From assembly GCA_905250025.1 (NCBI GenBank), contig CAJNOJ010000118.1, forward strand, positions 222,941 to 286,940: a DNA stretch of 64,000 nucleotides. The letters run 5' to 3'. Each line of letters opens with the position of its first letter. Position 1 is the first letter of the stretch. A program made the translations under genes and the position numbers. Of this stretch, positions 22,705-33,553 are shown in pieces. The notes below the pieces were generated by a model. The model saw only the letters and a list, made by a program, of their open reading frames with translations, was not told the origin of the DNA and did not search any database. The stretch comes from Adineta ricciae (Eukaryota > Rotifera > Eurotatoria > Adinetida > Adinetidae).

Positions 22705-23116
22705 ATGGATATCATGGAAGGAAATAATTCTGATACGTTTTATATCAACGCTACTCGACATCTAGTTCACATACAAGATGGAAGACATGCTGAATGGGTG
22801 TTATTTCGTCAAGGTTCACTTTTCATCCAAAACATACTCAACAACGAAGAAACGCCATTGATTGAATTAGTCAACGAAGCAAAGCAAGGTATTGGCTAAA
22901 GTTGTGATTAAAACTGGAATTGTTTATAAGTTCGGTTATGAAGATAAGACGAATTATTATATTAGTCTATACTCATTTCCTGGAGTAGTATTAGTTCATC
23001 CATCGCAGCAAATTACAGATGTTAGTCAGGCAATTATTTCCGAACGATTAAATATTTTAAATAATCAAGAGAATCCAGCCGTTATTGCAATTGGCAACAC
23101 AAAAAAAAGATATTGA
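22705..23116 (+). CDS. Small uncharacterised protein with an apparent +1 frameshift
   Basis: Not recognised. Two open frames abut. The first (from ATG 22705) reads MDIMEGNNSDTFYINA ... ELVNEAKQ and ends at 22899. The second begins in the overlapping frame at 22892 without an ATG and reads LAKVVIKTGIVYKFGYEDK to a stop at 23116. Removing one G from the GG at about 22888 would join them into about 135 aa. The overlap is too short for an intron. It may be a sequencing error, a recent pseudogene or, less likely, programmed frameshifting. No signal peptide or membrane segment is seen. Confidence 0.4.
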
Positions 23117-23330
23117 GTTGATAATCTCACTTTTTGTTTGTAATTATACAGAAGATCGAGGAAAAAAGTAACTCAATATTCGAGTATCTTGATTCAACAT
23201 CGTTTTTCATATTCAAATAACAAAAATATTTGCTAACATGGATCTTATAAAAGCTTTAAAAATATATGCGATCGAGTAGAATATATTTCGATAATCAACT
23301 CTATACGACGACTTTACCCCAGAATTCAAA

Positions 23331-23591
23331 ATGCGTCTGTTTATTGTTCTCATGCTGCTCTACTTTATCTTAATGTTCCAAAATACGAACGGTAATGGCT
23401 GTTGTACTTGTACTTGCTGCCGTGGTCAAGGCTGTGTACCCAAACAAAAACCGTCTTTTAACGTTGACGGTTGTGATTCAGTTGGCAAATGTAATACTGA
23501 ATGTTGTCAACGTTATACACAAAATTGTTTTCCATTACCAGGACCAGGCTATATCGATTCAGTTTGTAACAGTTCGACAGTTTGTACTTAG
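23331..23591 (+). CDS. Small secreted cysteine-rich protein
   Basis: Protein of 86 aa. A signal peptide (MRLFIVLMLLYFILMFQNTNG) is followed by a compact Cys-rich region of about 65 residues: CCTCTCCRGQGC, GCDSVGKCNTECC, a later QNCFPLPGPGY segment and a final CNSSTVC. The dense CC pairs suggest disulfides and extracellular function. It does not match a family I can name; antimicrobial, structural or signalling roles are all possible. A TATA-like stretch (ATATATTTCGATAA) lies about 50 bp upstream of the ATG. Confidence 0.6.
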   Translation: MRLFIVLMLLYFILMFQNTNGNGCCTCTCCRGQGCVPKQKPSFNVDGCDSVGKCNTECCQRYTQNCFPLPGPGYIDSVCNSSTVCT

Positions 23592-25398
23592 AGAACATAA
23601 ACAAATTTCATTTGAAACTACAGCCAAGGAGACTGGCATCAACATATTATATCCAATCTAAGATGGAGAATTTAATGTACGAAACTTTTATTGAAATAAA
23701 ACAGACGCAAGTAAAACATGTTGAAACTGTCTTATACGAAAAAATAATTTCGATAAGCCAATTTGCTTCTAAAACAAAAATAAATACATAGTGGCAATCT
23801 GGGCTAATACGCTCAGAGTCGAAAGAACATCTACGTGAGAACTTAAAACAACCGATTTTCCCATTAAAAATCTCTGTTCGATCTAAACATGCTGGCGGAT
23901 GATCACGACGGCATTTCAAGTGTGTACAACAAGTTAAACTATCGCAAACTGCGATAGCTGCACGAATGATAATTTCCATGAATGACCTCATATAATGATG
24001 AATAGTTCTCGAGAGAATAGTACAGTTCATATTGACACATCACATAAAGACAGGGATGTCCGATGAATTACAACGTGAAAATTGAACGATAATTCACCCA
24101 AACAATAGGATGAGATTTGTCTAGAGAGACCTACGTGTTCCATGTTAGATGCAAGTCGAAAGCAATTGTACGTCATGCTCATTCGGCCGTTATATATACC
24201 TTCACTTACTTCGTTGGCTGTAAAATACAGGTTGAGGGTGAGGTAACGTAGTGATGCAGCGAGAAAAAAATAAAACAGAAGAAATTTCTTACGAAAAATA
24301 TTTTTTCGAAGGAATAGAATGGGTGAAATGAGTGGTATTTACTGTTGCAGGTAAACAGAACTGTGCGACGCTGGACGAACAATTTTGCAGTAAAAATGTG
24401 CATTTTATCGATCCATCATATCATGTTTTGGCATATAACCGACTGAGTATCGTCAATTATACACTCTTAGAAGTATATTTATTTTCTTTTGTTGCCGTAT
24501 ACAAAATAAATCGTGTGGATGTCGATATGAGTAATATTGTTTTTAAAATGGTTTTCATTGCTTTACAGTAGTCAAGAGAATTATTGATAGAAATCGATAA
24601 TATATAAAGAAATATGTCCGTTTGCTATGCATTCAGTGTCTGTAATGTCTATAACACCATCAAACTTTTGAAGATGTATCCCTTTGGCCAAAGGAGAATG
24701 ACCATATATGTTATTTCGAGAGAAAAAGAATCCTACGCTTGACACAGACAATTTATGAAACTGATGAATAGAATAAAGCATTTCAATAACTAAGTTAAGT
24801 GAAAGCGAGAATGAAGTTGCGAACGAATTTCAATGAACGAAGAAAACTAAATAAATTTGCTCCAGAAATTAGTTAGACGATTCTTTTGTACGAAACGATA
24901 CAAGTGGAATTGTGGTTGTGTGTTGTGACATTTCTGAAAATAAAATGACCACAAATGAAATAATGTGAAACATACTGATATATCCATATGTTCTACAGTG
25001 TTTCAATCCATTATCCCTTCGAAGTGATTGGTTCTAAAGTGTCACCAGATACCTCTACTATGTTGAGCAGTAAGAACGATCAAGATTGAAAGAAATTCCG
25101 TGTGTGATGTCAAACATACCTTAGTTCTGAATGCGCCATTACAAACACCTATAATGCACCACCTTCTCTTCGTACGTACCTTGGAAAATGCCAATTTGCT
25201 TTGAGTGCTTTACTATGCCATTAAAGATTAAAAACAAGAATCAATGCTGAATCCATGATTTTAAACATAAAAGAACAACATTATTCTCTTCTCACGCTAT
25301 CTTGGAAAATGCCAGCTTACCTTTTGTGTACATTGTTATATAAATATGAAACAAAACGTCATTTTCAGTGGAAGTCTATTGTACAGGCAAGTGTTCTA
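23592..25398. other. Intergenic and 5' region of the ART-TPR gene
   Basis: About 1.8 kb. A 127-codon minus-strand frame (23647..24030) has a Cys-rich centre (CDSLTCCTHLKC) but no homology I recognise, so it is left uncalled. A short repeat, CTTGGAAAATGCCA, occurs at about 25190 and about 25302. The frame of the next gene is open back to an ATG at 25255, but those 48 codons look non-conserved. Confidence 0.4.
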
Positions 25399-28077
25399 AT
25401 GGCAACAAATGATGAAGAAGGAGAATGTCGCAGTTACGAACATATCTCTCAAAATGATGAAAATCAAAGTAGAATTTATGGAAATAAAGAAAACATTACA
25501 TTAATATGGTTCGATAAAAGAATTCAAATCAATTCACCGGATATTCAATTGACAAAAGTTAAGTTTAGAGAAATTAATGATTATACTATATTATTCACTG
25601 ATATGAACGAGTGTACGCAATACATCGAATCAATCAAAACAGAAAAAGTCTTGTTGATCGTGTCGGGAGTTGATGCACACGATCTGCTATCAAAAGTACA
25701 CAATCTCCGTCAAATCGACAGCGTCTTTATATTTTGTATGAACAAAGCAAAATATGAGAGCATATTGATGGAAAATGAGGATTATTCGAAAATTGTTGGT
25801 ATTTTTAGTGAGCAGAGTGATTTAATCAAAAATATCGAACATCATATTCATTTGGTAGGAAAACAAATGGACATTTTTAGTTTATACACACAAAATCAGA
25901 AGGCAGCGAGAAATTTAACCAAAGAATCTGCATCCTTTATCTGGCATCAACTATTGAAATCAATCCTGCAGAAAATGCCGAGTGGGGAACATAGTGCGAA
26001 ACGAGAAATGCTCGACAAATGTCGTCTGTATTATCGTGGGAACAAAAAAGAGTTAAGAAATATCGAAAAATTTGATAAAACATATTCGAAGCGCGAAGCA
26101 ATCAAATGGTATACAAAAGATAGTTTTATATTTAAATTAATCAACAAGGCCTTACGAACAGAAGATGTTGAAGCTCTGTATACCTTTCGTTTTTATCTTA
26201 TTGATTTATGTTCGCAATTAGAAGACAATCATCGACTTGTACTGGAATTTTACGACACATTATTGCTCTATCGAGGAGCAAAACATACAGAAGTTGAAAT
26301 TCAACGTTTGAAAGATAGTATTGGTCATTTAATACTAACAAATGGATTTCTCTCAACGAGTAAAAGCGTGCGAGTAGCTGAAATTTATGCAGGAATTGAA
26401 GAAAATTTTGACAGGAATGAGTTCGAGTCGATCATTTATGAAATTAATTATAAAACAAGTGAAAATCCGGAAACCATACTAGGTGACATTTCAGGTGAAA
26501 GTGAATTCTCCGAAGAGGAATATCTATTTGACCTTGGAACAGTCTTTCAAGTAGAAAACGTGATCTTCGATGAAAAAAGAAGGTGTTGGATATGTCAAAT
26601 GAGTCCGTCTAACAAAGGTTCAGAAATTGCTAAAGAATATGTTGAATTTCAGAGAAATGAAATGAACAACAAAAAAACGAATATCTTCGTTTTATTTGGA
26701 AATTTACTTTATGATATGGGAGAATATATCAAATCTCGAAATTATTTTCAGAACTTGTTATCCCAATCATCTATATTTGACTCATCTAGTCTGATTGATA
26801 TTTATCAGGGACTAGCACATGCCTTAATTGGAACTACTCAATTCGATCTATCACAGAAGTATTTGCAAGATGCTTATGATTTATGCGTAACCATTGAACC
26901 TTTCTCGGGAAAATGTGCGCAGATATTGGGCTACATGGGTTATATCAATGTTTGTCAAGGCAAGTTTGATATTGCTTTAGATTTTTATTTCAAAGGATTA
27001 CAAACAATTGAACTCAATGCTCAAAACAGAAAACATATTTTTTATCTCTTTAACAAAATTGGTCTAGCATACTATAGTAAAGGACAAGATGATCTATCTC
27101 TTGAATATCTAAACAAATCGTTTGAATATCTTGAAAATCTAGTACCTGAGGATCATCCTGATACTGGTGAATATTACAATAATATGTGTATGGTTCATTA
27201 CCATAAGGGATCGTATGACCTTGCATTATTTTATCAAAGAAAAGCGTATGAAAGTAGTCAAAGACTTTATCCGGCTGATAATCACATGTATCTTAGTGTT
27301 GATTTGAACAACATTGGCAAATGTTATTATAAAAAATGTGAATATAAACAAGCTATAGAATGCTTTGAGAAAAGCTTGCATATAGCTAGAAGAGTACTAC
27401 AAGAAAGTGACAATTACATGGATATGGGTATATCAATAAGTAATATCGGTAAATGTTTCTATCGGCAAAAGAACTACTCGGAAGCTTTGAAACAGTATGA
27501 AATCACGTTTGCACTCTTGACAAAAGACAATTTACACGATCATATAGATATGGCTTATACACTAAAAAATATTGGAGAAGTTTATTTGGATTTGTTGAAT
27601 TTTGATCTAGCATTGAGTTATTTCAAACGTGCGCTATTTCTATATGAGAAAGCATTTCATGGCGGACAACATCGGGATATTGCGAAATGTTTAAATCTTA
27701 TTGGACAAGTTTATTATTATGAAAATACTGACAATGATGATGAAACATGCTTGAACTATTATAACAAAGCATTAAGTATATGGCAGAATGTTTTACCAAA
27801 TACTCACCCAGATTTAGCATTATGTTATAAAAATATCACACTGTTTTATCTGAATAGAAAATCTGATACAATTCAAGCAGAAAAATATTTTCAAATCGCA
27901 TACATGATTTCGATGTTCACATTAACAAACGATCATCCCTTTGTCATTGAAATGTGCAACATTAAACAAATTATCGTGAAATATCAGAAGAAAACGAGTA
28001 TCAAGATGCAGATTGATACCTCGAAATTAATTTTATTTTTACTGATATATACTGTTGGATTTTGCTTTTTCCTTTAA
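25399..28077 (+). CDS. Mono-ADP-ribosyltransferase with TPR repeats and C-terminal hydrophobic tail
   Basis: Predicted NAD+:protein-arginine ADP-ribosyltransferase fused to tetratricopeptide repeats, 892 aa from ATG 25399 (an upstream in-frame ATG at 25255 is possible). The first 200 residues form an unnamed domain. The ART core follows with R-S-E marks: LLLYRGAK (Arg codon at 26272), NGFLSTSKS, and SEFSEEEYLF (E.E at about 26512-26520). From about 26690 to 27950 there are about ten TPRs such as NNIGKCYYKKCEYKQAIECF and KNIGEVYLDLLNFDLALSYF. The ART-TPR plan is common in bdelloids. The protein ends in KLILFLLIYTVGFCFFL, a hydrophobic segment typical of tail-anchored membrane proteins. There is no N-terminal signal peptide. 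Its target is unknown; host-defence or signalling is inference. Confidence 0.85.
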   Translation: MATNDEEGECRSYEHISQNDENQSRIYGNKENITLIWFDKRIQINSPDIQLTKVKFREINDYTILFTDMNECTQYIESIKTEKVLLIVSGVDAHDLLSKVHNLRQIDSVFIFCMNKAKYESILMENEDYSKIVGIFSEQSDLIKNIEHHIHLVGKQMDIFSLYTQNQKAARNLTKESASFIWHQLLKSILQKMPSGEHSAKREMLDKCRLYYRGNKKELRNIEKFDKTYSKREAIKWYTKDSFIFKLINKALRTEDVEALYTFRFYLIDLCSQLEDNHRLVLEFYDTLLLYRGAKHTEVEIQRLKDSIGHLILTNGFLSTSKSVRVAEIYAGIEENFDRNEFESIIYEINYKTSENPETILGDISGESEFSEEEYLFDLGTVFQVENVIFDEKRRCWICQMSPSNKGSEIAKEYVEFQRNEMNNKKTNIFVLFGNLLYDMGEYIKSRNYFQNLLSQSSIFDSSSLIDIYQGLAHALIGTTQFDLSQKYLQDAYDLCVTIEPFSGKCAQILGYMGYINVCQGKFDIALDFYFKGLQTIELNAQNRKHIFYLFNKIGLAYYSKGQDDLSLEYLNKSFEYLENLVPEDHPDTGEYYNNMCMVHYHKGSYDLALFYQRKAYESSQRLYPADNHMYLSVDLNNIGKCYYKKCEYKQAIECFEKSLHIARRVLQESDNYMDMGISISNIGKCFYRQKNYSEALKQYEITFALLTKDNLHDHIDMAYTLKNIGEVYLDLLNFDLALSYFKRALFLYEKAFHGGQHRDIAKCLNLIGQVYYYENTDNDDETCLNYYNKALSIWQNVLPNTHPDLALCYKNITLFYLNRKSDTIQAEKYFQIAYMISMFTLTNDHPFVIEMCNIKQIIVKYQKKTSIKMQIDTSKLILFLLIYTVGFCFFL

Positions 28078-29425
28078 ATGAGAGTTACTAATAGAAAAAA
28101 AAAACAAGTTCCTTACCAATGATTGCTACAGATTTTCGATCATTAGCTCCTTCGAACGAAAGGAAACTGGTACAAAACTCCGGGAACATACTACTTGCTT
28201 GTTTGTACCAGGTCAAACATAAAAAAACATATCTCTCAACTTCATGAAGTCTTGTTTCAAGTGTAACACAGTAGCTATCGAACATAGTTTCATAACTTAA
28301 AAAATTGAATGTATGAATATAAACTTGCTGCAGAACGAAAATTCCTTACTTCTATTTCTAGAGTTTAAGTGCTTCAACACAACAATATTCAATATCGTCT
28401 TATCAGTGTTTTATGTAACCACTTCAATTATGGTCATATTTGAAGAGAAAAAACTCAATGATTCAGCACGTTTCATAGTCGTAAACATTTTCTCTAGGTA
28501 TTGTATTGTTTCGCTTGTACTATTCACGATAATTTTTGATAACAGTAACATGCTGTAACGTCAACTGTCCTGTTTTTACTGTAATCGATATTTAGTATGA
28601 ATTGATTGTCAATCTAATGGTTTTTCTGTCTTCTGTTTTGAGATTTTTATCAGAAATAGACGATAGACCCGTGTTTGACATGCGTCTTATTTCTTCTGCA
28701 GACAATGTCATCTGTACTTAATTTATTGTTATATATATATATAGTTAAAAATCTTCTTATCTTCCTTTGGTCAACAAATAATAGTGAAACGAGAAAAGTT
28801 TCAAATACGACACATACTTTGCTCGTAAAACCAAATATTTCGGTAAAAATATATTAGTTATTGGTATTTTTTGTGCGTCTTTCCTATTCATCGACTTGAT
28901 CATTGAATAAACTTGTCGGGGAAAATTCCCAGTCGCATCTGCGCGACAAAGTTATATAGAATGGGAAAAAAGTATTTCCATGGAATCAGTCTGTGTTCAG
29001 TGAATACTTTCTTTCAAGAAAATTTTACGAATGTGTGATTCATTTGCAATTTCTTCGCCCGTCACTTCCTCACTAATACTGGTAGACAGCAAATGCTTCG
29101 TATTACATTGCCTGTCGAGATAAAGAGATTGGTTTGTCTTTGTCAAACAGCGTTAGACGCTTGAAAATAAAAGTCATACAAAGTATGAGTAATACATGCG
29201 TAGCTGATCAGATTTTTCGACAATCTGAGTACGATGACACACAAGCAAAAAAGAAGAGAAAGAATTGTTGTTTTTTTGGCGAAGTGATTCAAAACTCTAT
29301 TCAGTATAAAATGCAGCAAGCATCAACCACAATTTTACTCGAGCAGCAAGGAGAACAAAAAAGAACAAGTCGCATTTCAGTTGCCGTTACGCTTGACGAC
29401 ATCAACTTCAATTTGAAAATCTACC
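28078..29425. other. Intergenic with possible GPCR remnant
   Basis: No intact gene. Hydrophobic plus-strand frames at 28313..28558 and 28675..28857 (FIVVNIFSRYCIVSLVLFTI; SSVLNLLLYIYIVKNLLIF) resemble TM6 and TM7 of a GPCR, but no other segment is found, so this is only a possible remnant. A TA microsatellite lies at about 28732-28742. The 29134..29425 stretch is open but lacks an ATG and any domain. Confidence 0.3.
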
Positions 29426-32038
29426 ATGTTTAGAAATAAACATCAACGAGGAGGCGAGGCTGCAGCTTCCAACCAGAACGGAGTTAACTCATCATCACCG
29501 ACGTCCACAGCAACACGACCACCGCCACCAGTTCCATCACAAACTCGTATTTCCGAAGATCTATTTGCAGCCTTCGATTCATCCATCGAAGATTCATTTT
29601 CATCATCATCGACAACAACAAATACAAATCCTTCACCTCCTAATCCACCAAGATCCTATCCACCACCAGCTGGTTCCGATTCGACATTGTCATCATCCGC
29701 ATTGCAAGCTCCGTATGAACGTGCAGCAGACTCTGCTAATACTGCGGCGGATCAAATCATCGATGACAAAAAAGAAGCCGTGTTTATCATTGGAAACTAT
29801 GCTGTTGAACCTTTAGAAATGTTGCATCTCGGTATGTACTGACTATAAACTGGCGGCGTGCATTTTTAATCGATAACACCTTTTGCCCTTGTAGTTGATC
29901 GTTGGATTCAACAACTTCTCAGTGAATTTCGGCAACAACGTGACATATTCAAGCATCGTTTGAGTGACAAATGGCAAAATGAAGAACTATCAAATATTCA
30001 GTATGACAATAACGATCGAATACGCAAAATATATCTTGCGTTCAAACAGTTACAAACAGCACGTGATACAATCTTATCCCGCGAAGCATTTGACGATTTG
30101 AATAATTTTTTGCGCAATGCTGAAGAATTGTCAATGGAAGAGATGAAGGAGAAATTCAATTCACTTGTCAGCGAATATGGAAAAATCTTACGTTGTTTAG
30201 ATTTTATCGATCGAGAAGTCCGAGCTGGTCCCACTCGAAGTGACAACTATCTCAGTGAAATCGATAGAAATCTTTCGAAATTAAAAAAATTAAACAGTAA
30301 AATGTCCAGTACAATTTGTATTATCGGTCTCGAAAAAGCCGGCAAGTCAACATTTATCAATGCATTACTCGGCTATGAGCTTTTACCAGCAGCCAGCGAA
30401 CGTTGTACACAAGTACGTACTGTACTTAAACCATTGGTTGAAGATGGTGAAAAACGATTGTATGCCAAAGTTCAGTTCTACGACGAGCAAGAATTCCGTA
30501 CGTTTCACGAGCAAATGCCGAAGAAAACCGATGAAAATGAAGAACAATTACAGACTCGTAAACGACAAGTGGCTGAAGCACGCGAAAACCTACGAGAGAA
30601 ATTTCCGGAAGAACAATTCTTTATTCAAAATCCGGCCAATTATGACCGGGAACGTATGGCTATTCACCAAGAGTTGCACAGATATATAACCGGTGAGTTA
30701 TATGTGAACATCATCAAAGAAATTGCCATTTATACCGATCGACTTCCTGGCAAGAATTACGAGCTACTCGATGTTCTTGGCTTCGATTCTCCGATCAAAG
30801 AACACCGTGATGCTGGCTTAGAAGCAATAAAAAATGCCGACGCATTTCTGTTCTTAACAAACGGTCAGCAACCAAGTCTTACCCAACCACAAATTCAGCT
30901 ATTGAATGAAATTCGTCAGAATCATTTCGAAGCGATGGAACGTGCTTTTGGTATCATAACTAAATTAGATCTTTGTCAAACGTCAGACACTTTCAAAGAA
31001 CATTATCGAAATTCTCATCGCGAATTGATTGAAAAAGGTTTTAAGCCTGAACATATCTTCTGTACCTGCTCACGTTTACAATTATTGGATCCGAACTGTG
31101 AAGAGTATCGAGTGATCGAATATAAAATGAAGAATTTCGGTGAAGGTCTCAACGACGGTTTCAAGCGAAGCAAAGATGCATTAAATCGATTTATTGAATT
31201 CGAATTGCCGAAAACACATTTAAAACAATTGATCGACCTGGGACGAATGCATTTAACTCGTCCCGTAGCCGAACGTTTGGAGAAGATTAAAGAGAAACAG
31301 CTTTTACCAGTTAATCTCGCCGATATGTCAATCGATGATTACATAAAACAACAAAAAACCGAAAGTTGGGATGGAGTCTACGAGAAAAACATCTTCAATC
31401 CTGCGTTTGCTCAAGCTAATTCTTGGCACACAAAAGTGGTCACCAAAGAACGTGCGAAGTTTGCTAACACAGTTAAACAAAAGTTTCACGATTCATTCAT
31501 CGATCGTACACAGAGTTTCCTCCAAACCACTCATCCAATCGAAGACATCATGTGCGAGCAATTCGAATATTCGAAATTGCAACTGAATGTTCATCCGACT
31601 GACAATACTGAACGCGGTAAATTAAGTGTGGAATTAGAGAAGATTGTCGACGACACATCGAATTACCTTGCCGACTATTTCTATCGAGAGTACATTTGCG
31701 GATTCGAAGTCATCATTAACAATGTATGCCCGTTTTTGAAAGATCTCTTTCGAACTCAATTAACATTAGACAAGTGTTTGAACGAAACTCACGCGTTGAT
31801 TCTGCGTGTCGCTCGTCCAATGATCATGGCCGCACTTCGTTATTCGTATTTAGATCTACCTGTGAAACGTAATGCAATTCAGGATTTGATTTACATTTCA
31901 CCAACAGCAGCAGCCAATATCGTTCGTCACAAGAAGGATAGCAAATCGTCACTTGCGGTGGAGATTGAAAAACAAGTTAAAGATTTAAATAGTCGACCTG
32001 ATTCATCAACACCGGTCATTCAAAAACTTTTCGATTGA
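29426..32038 (+). CDS. Dynamin-like large GTPase
   Basis: Large GTPase of 849 aa in two exons (29426..29831, 29895..32038; 63-nt intron, CTC-G/TT join). Residues 1 to about 110 are Pro/Ser/Thr-rich and probably disordered (RPPPPVPSQTR). The GTPase domain has the P-loop GLEKAGKST at about residue 280, a conserved Thr in CTQVRTV, the switch II motif DVLGFD at about 427, and TKLD at about 491. The remainder is helical with many charges, as in dynamin stalks. Dynamins polymerise on membranes and remodel or sever them using GTP. No PH domain or transmembrane segment is evident, and the subfamily (mitofusin-, Mx- or bacterial-type) is not clear to me. The gene ends 20 bp from the convergent GPCR gene. 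Confidence 0.8.
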
Positions 32039-32058
32039 AAAATGAACTGTGACTTTAG

Positions 32059-33204
32059 TTATTTTTTCTCTATACAAAAATAAAACAAATACTCGAAAAA
32101 AGCCGTCCGTAGTTCTGCTGAAGTAGAAACATAAACGATGATATCGAGTGCCGAATTCGAATAGCCAAGCCAGGTTAAGATGTTGTATAAAACTTCATGA
32201 TGATGATCGTTTTTCAGGCGCACATTGAATGCACCGCTTAAGACAAGATAGAAGAAGTATGGGAACCAACAGAAAAGAAAGGTGCCCATGACAAGACCAA
32301 TGAAACTAGTAGCTTTTTGAGTGTTCGACAAAGTTCGCCAAAATTTTCCTTGACATTTTCGTCTTTTAGCAGGAATCTTCTCAGTTTGCACGTCGACTTT
32401 AGGCTTTTGATAAGTACCACGATGAATACGAAGAATAATTTGATCGTCCACTTGTGAGAGATCTAATTTCGTATTTTCTTCACTTGACGATTCTTTCTGA
32501 TGGAAACTATTTGCTACTGATTTCGAAATTCGAATTCGATGATGCTGATGTTTATAGCCCGAGTACAGTGCGAGTGTCTGATTTCTTGCAGCTAGATAGA
32601 TTTTAACGTAGACATATATCATTAAGAATAAGGGTATATAAAATGATGCCATGGCTGAGAATAGAATATAATATGCATTGTTTGGCATGTCGCATTGTTC
32701 GAGTAAGGAGACTGGAGTGTCGTCTAGTACAGGCTGTTTGGTTCCCCAATAGAGAATTGCTGGAAATGAGATGAGTGCTGAACAGACCCACGTGAAGGAT
32801 AACATGAGATGCCATCGTTTCGATATGAACGAAGTTGGATATTGGATAGGCTTTTTAATAACGACATAGCGATCGATTCCAATGGTGCATAGTCCGAGAA
32901 TGGATGCAGTCGATGCAAAAATATCAATTGCGTGCCAGATATCACAAAGAAATCTGAGATATGGTGAAAACAACCAATATTCGTCATCAGCCAAGATGAA
33001 AATCGAAGAAAAGGGCATAACGATTAAGCCAACAATAAGATCCGCAAATGCCAACGATATGATATAATAGTATTTCGATGTATGTAATGTTCGTTTACGA
33101 ATAATAACATAGATAATAAATAAATTCCCAAGCACGGTAAATGAACATAACATGAACATGCAGAAACCCACGAAATATGCGATCCAGTGTGTAGAAAGAA
33201 TCAT
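32059..33204 (-). CDS. Aminergic-type rhodopsin GPCR
   Basis: Single-exon seven-TM receptor of 381 aa. TM1 has GNL, and TM2 has LAFADLIVGLIVMP as in biogenic-amine receptors. TM3 carries the amine-binding aspartate seven residues after the conserved Cys (CDIWHAID) and the DRY motif (GIDRYVVIKKP). A long third intracellular loop is rich in basic residues. TM6 has the FCWFPYFF toggle motif. TM7 reads WLGYSNSALDIIVY, where NPxxY is replaced by DIIVY. The likely ligand is a monoamine (octopamine, tyramine, serotonin, dopamine or histamine), but the exact amine cannot be assigned. Confidence 0.85.
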   Translation of the reverse strand: MILSTHWIAYFVGFCMFMLCSFTVLGNLFIIYVIIRKRTLHTSKYYYIISLAFADLIVGLIVMPFSSIFILADDEYWLFSPYLRFLCDIWHAIDIFASTASILGLCTIGIDRYVVIKKPIQYPTSFISKRWHLMLSFTWVCSALISFPAILYWGTKQPVLDDTPVSLLEQCDMPNNAYYILFSAMASFYIPLFLMIYVYVKIYLAARNQTLALYSGYKHQHHRIRISKSVANSFHQKESSSEENTKLDLSQVDDQIILRIHRGTYQKPKVDVQTEKIPAKRRKCQGKFWRTLSNTQKATSFIGLVMGTFLFCWFPYFFYLVLSGAFNVRLKNDHHHEVLYNILTWLGYSNSALDIIVYVSTSAELRTAFFEYLFYFCIEKK

Positions 33205-33553
33205 TTTAACTCAGAGAAAAGTACGTTATACTAGATACAGAAAAGAAGAAAAATATATATGTATTGAGAGAAGGATAAACGCTGCGAACGAAAAAAAGTA
33301 CATAATATAATACGAGAATTAATAAGCAACGTAGTACTATGACCAGAACAATCGACCTCATGTGGGAAGTATACGAAGTAGTATAGAACAAGTAGTATAT
33401 CGATATACACACAGAAGGAAAACATTTTGTTGTTTTGACATGTATATATTGCAAACAATCGGATAGAATAAGAAGAAAAGAGAGAATTTGTATGGTCGAG
33501 TAAAAAACGTTTATGGAAATTGTTCTATGAATAGACGAGTTATACGTGGAAAA
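33205..33553. other. Intergenic between GPCR and K+ channel
   Basis: No gene seen. This is upstream of the GPCR on the minus strand and downstream of the channel gene. Confidence 0.45.

Noticed and set aside
23647-24030. 127-codon minus-strand frame with a Cys-rich centre
   Set aside because: No signal peptide or family match, and it overlaps the 3' region of the secreted Cys-rich gene; left as unproven.
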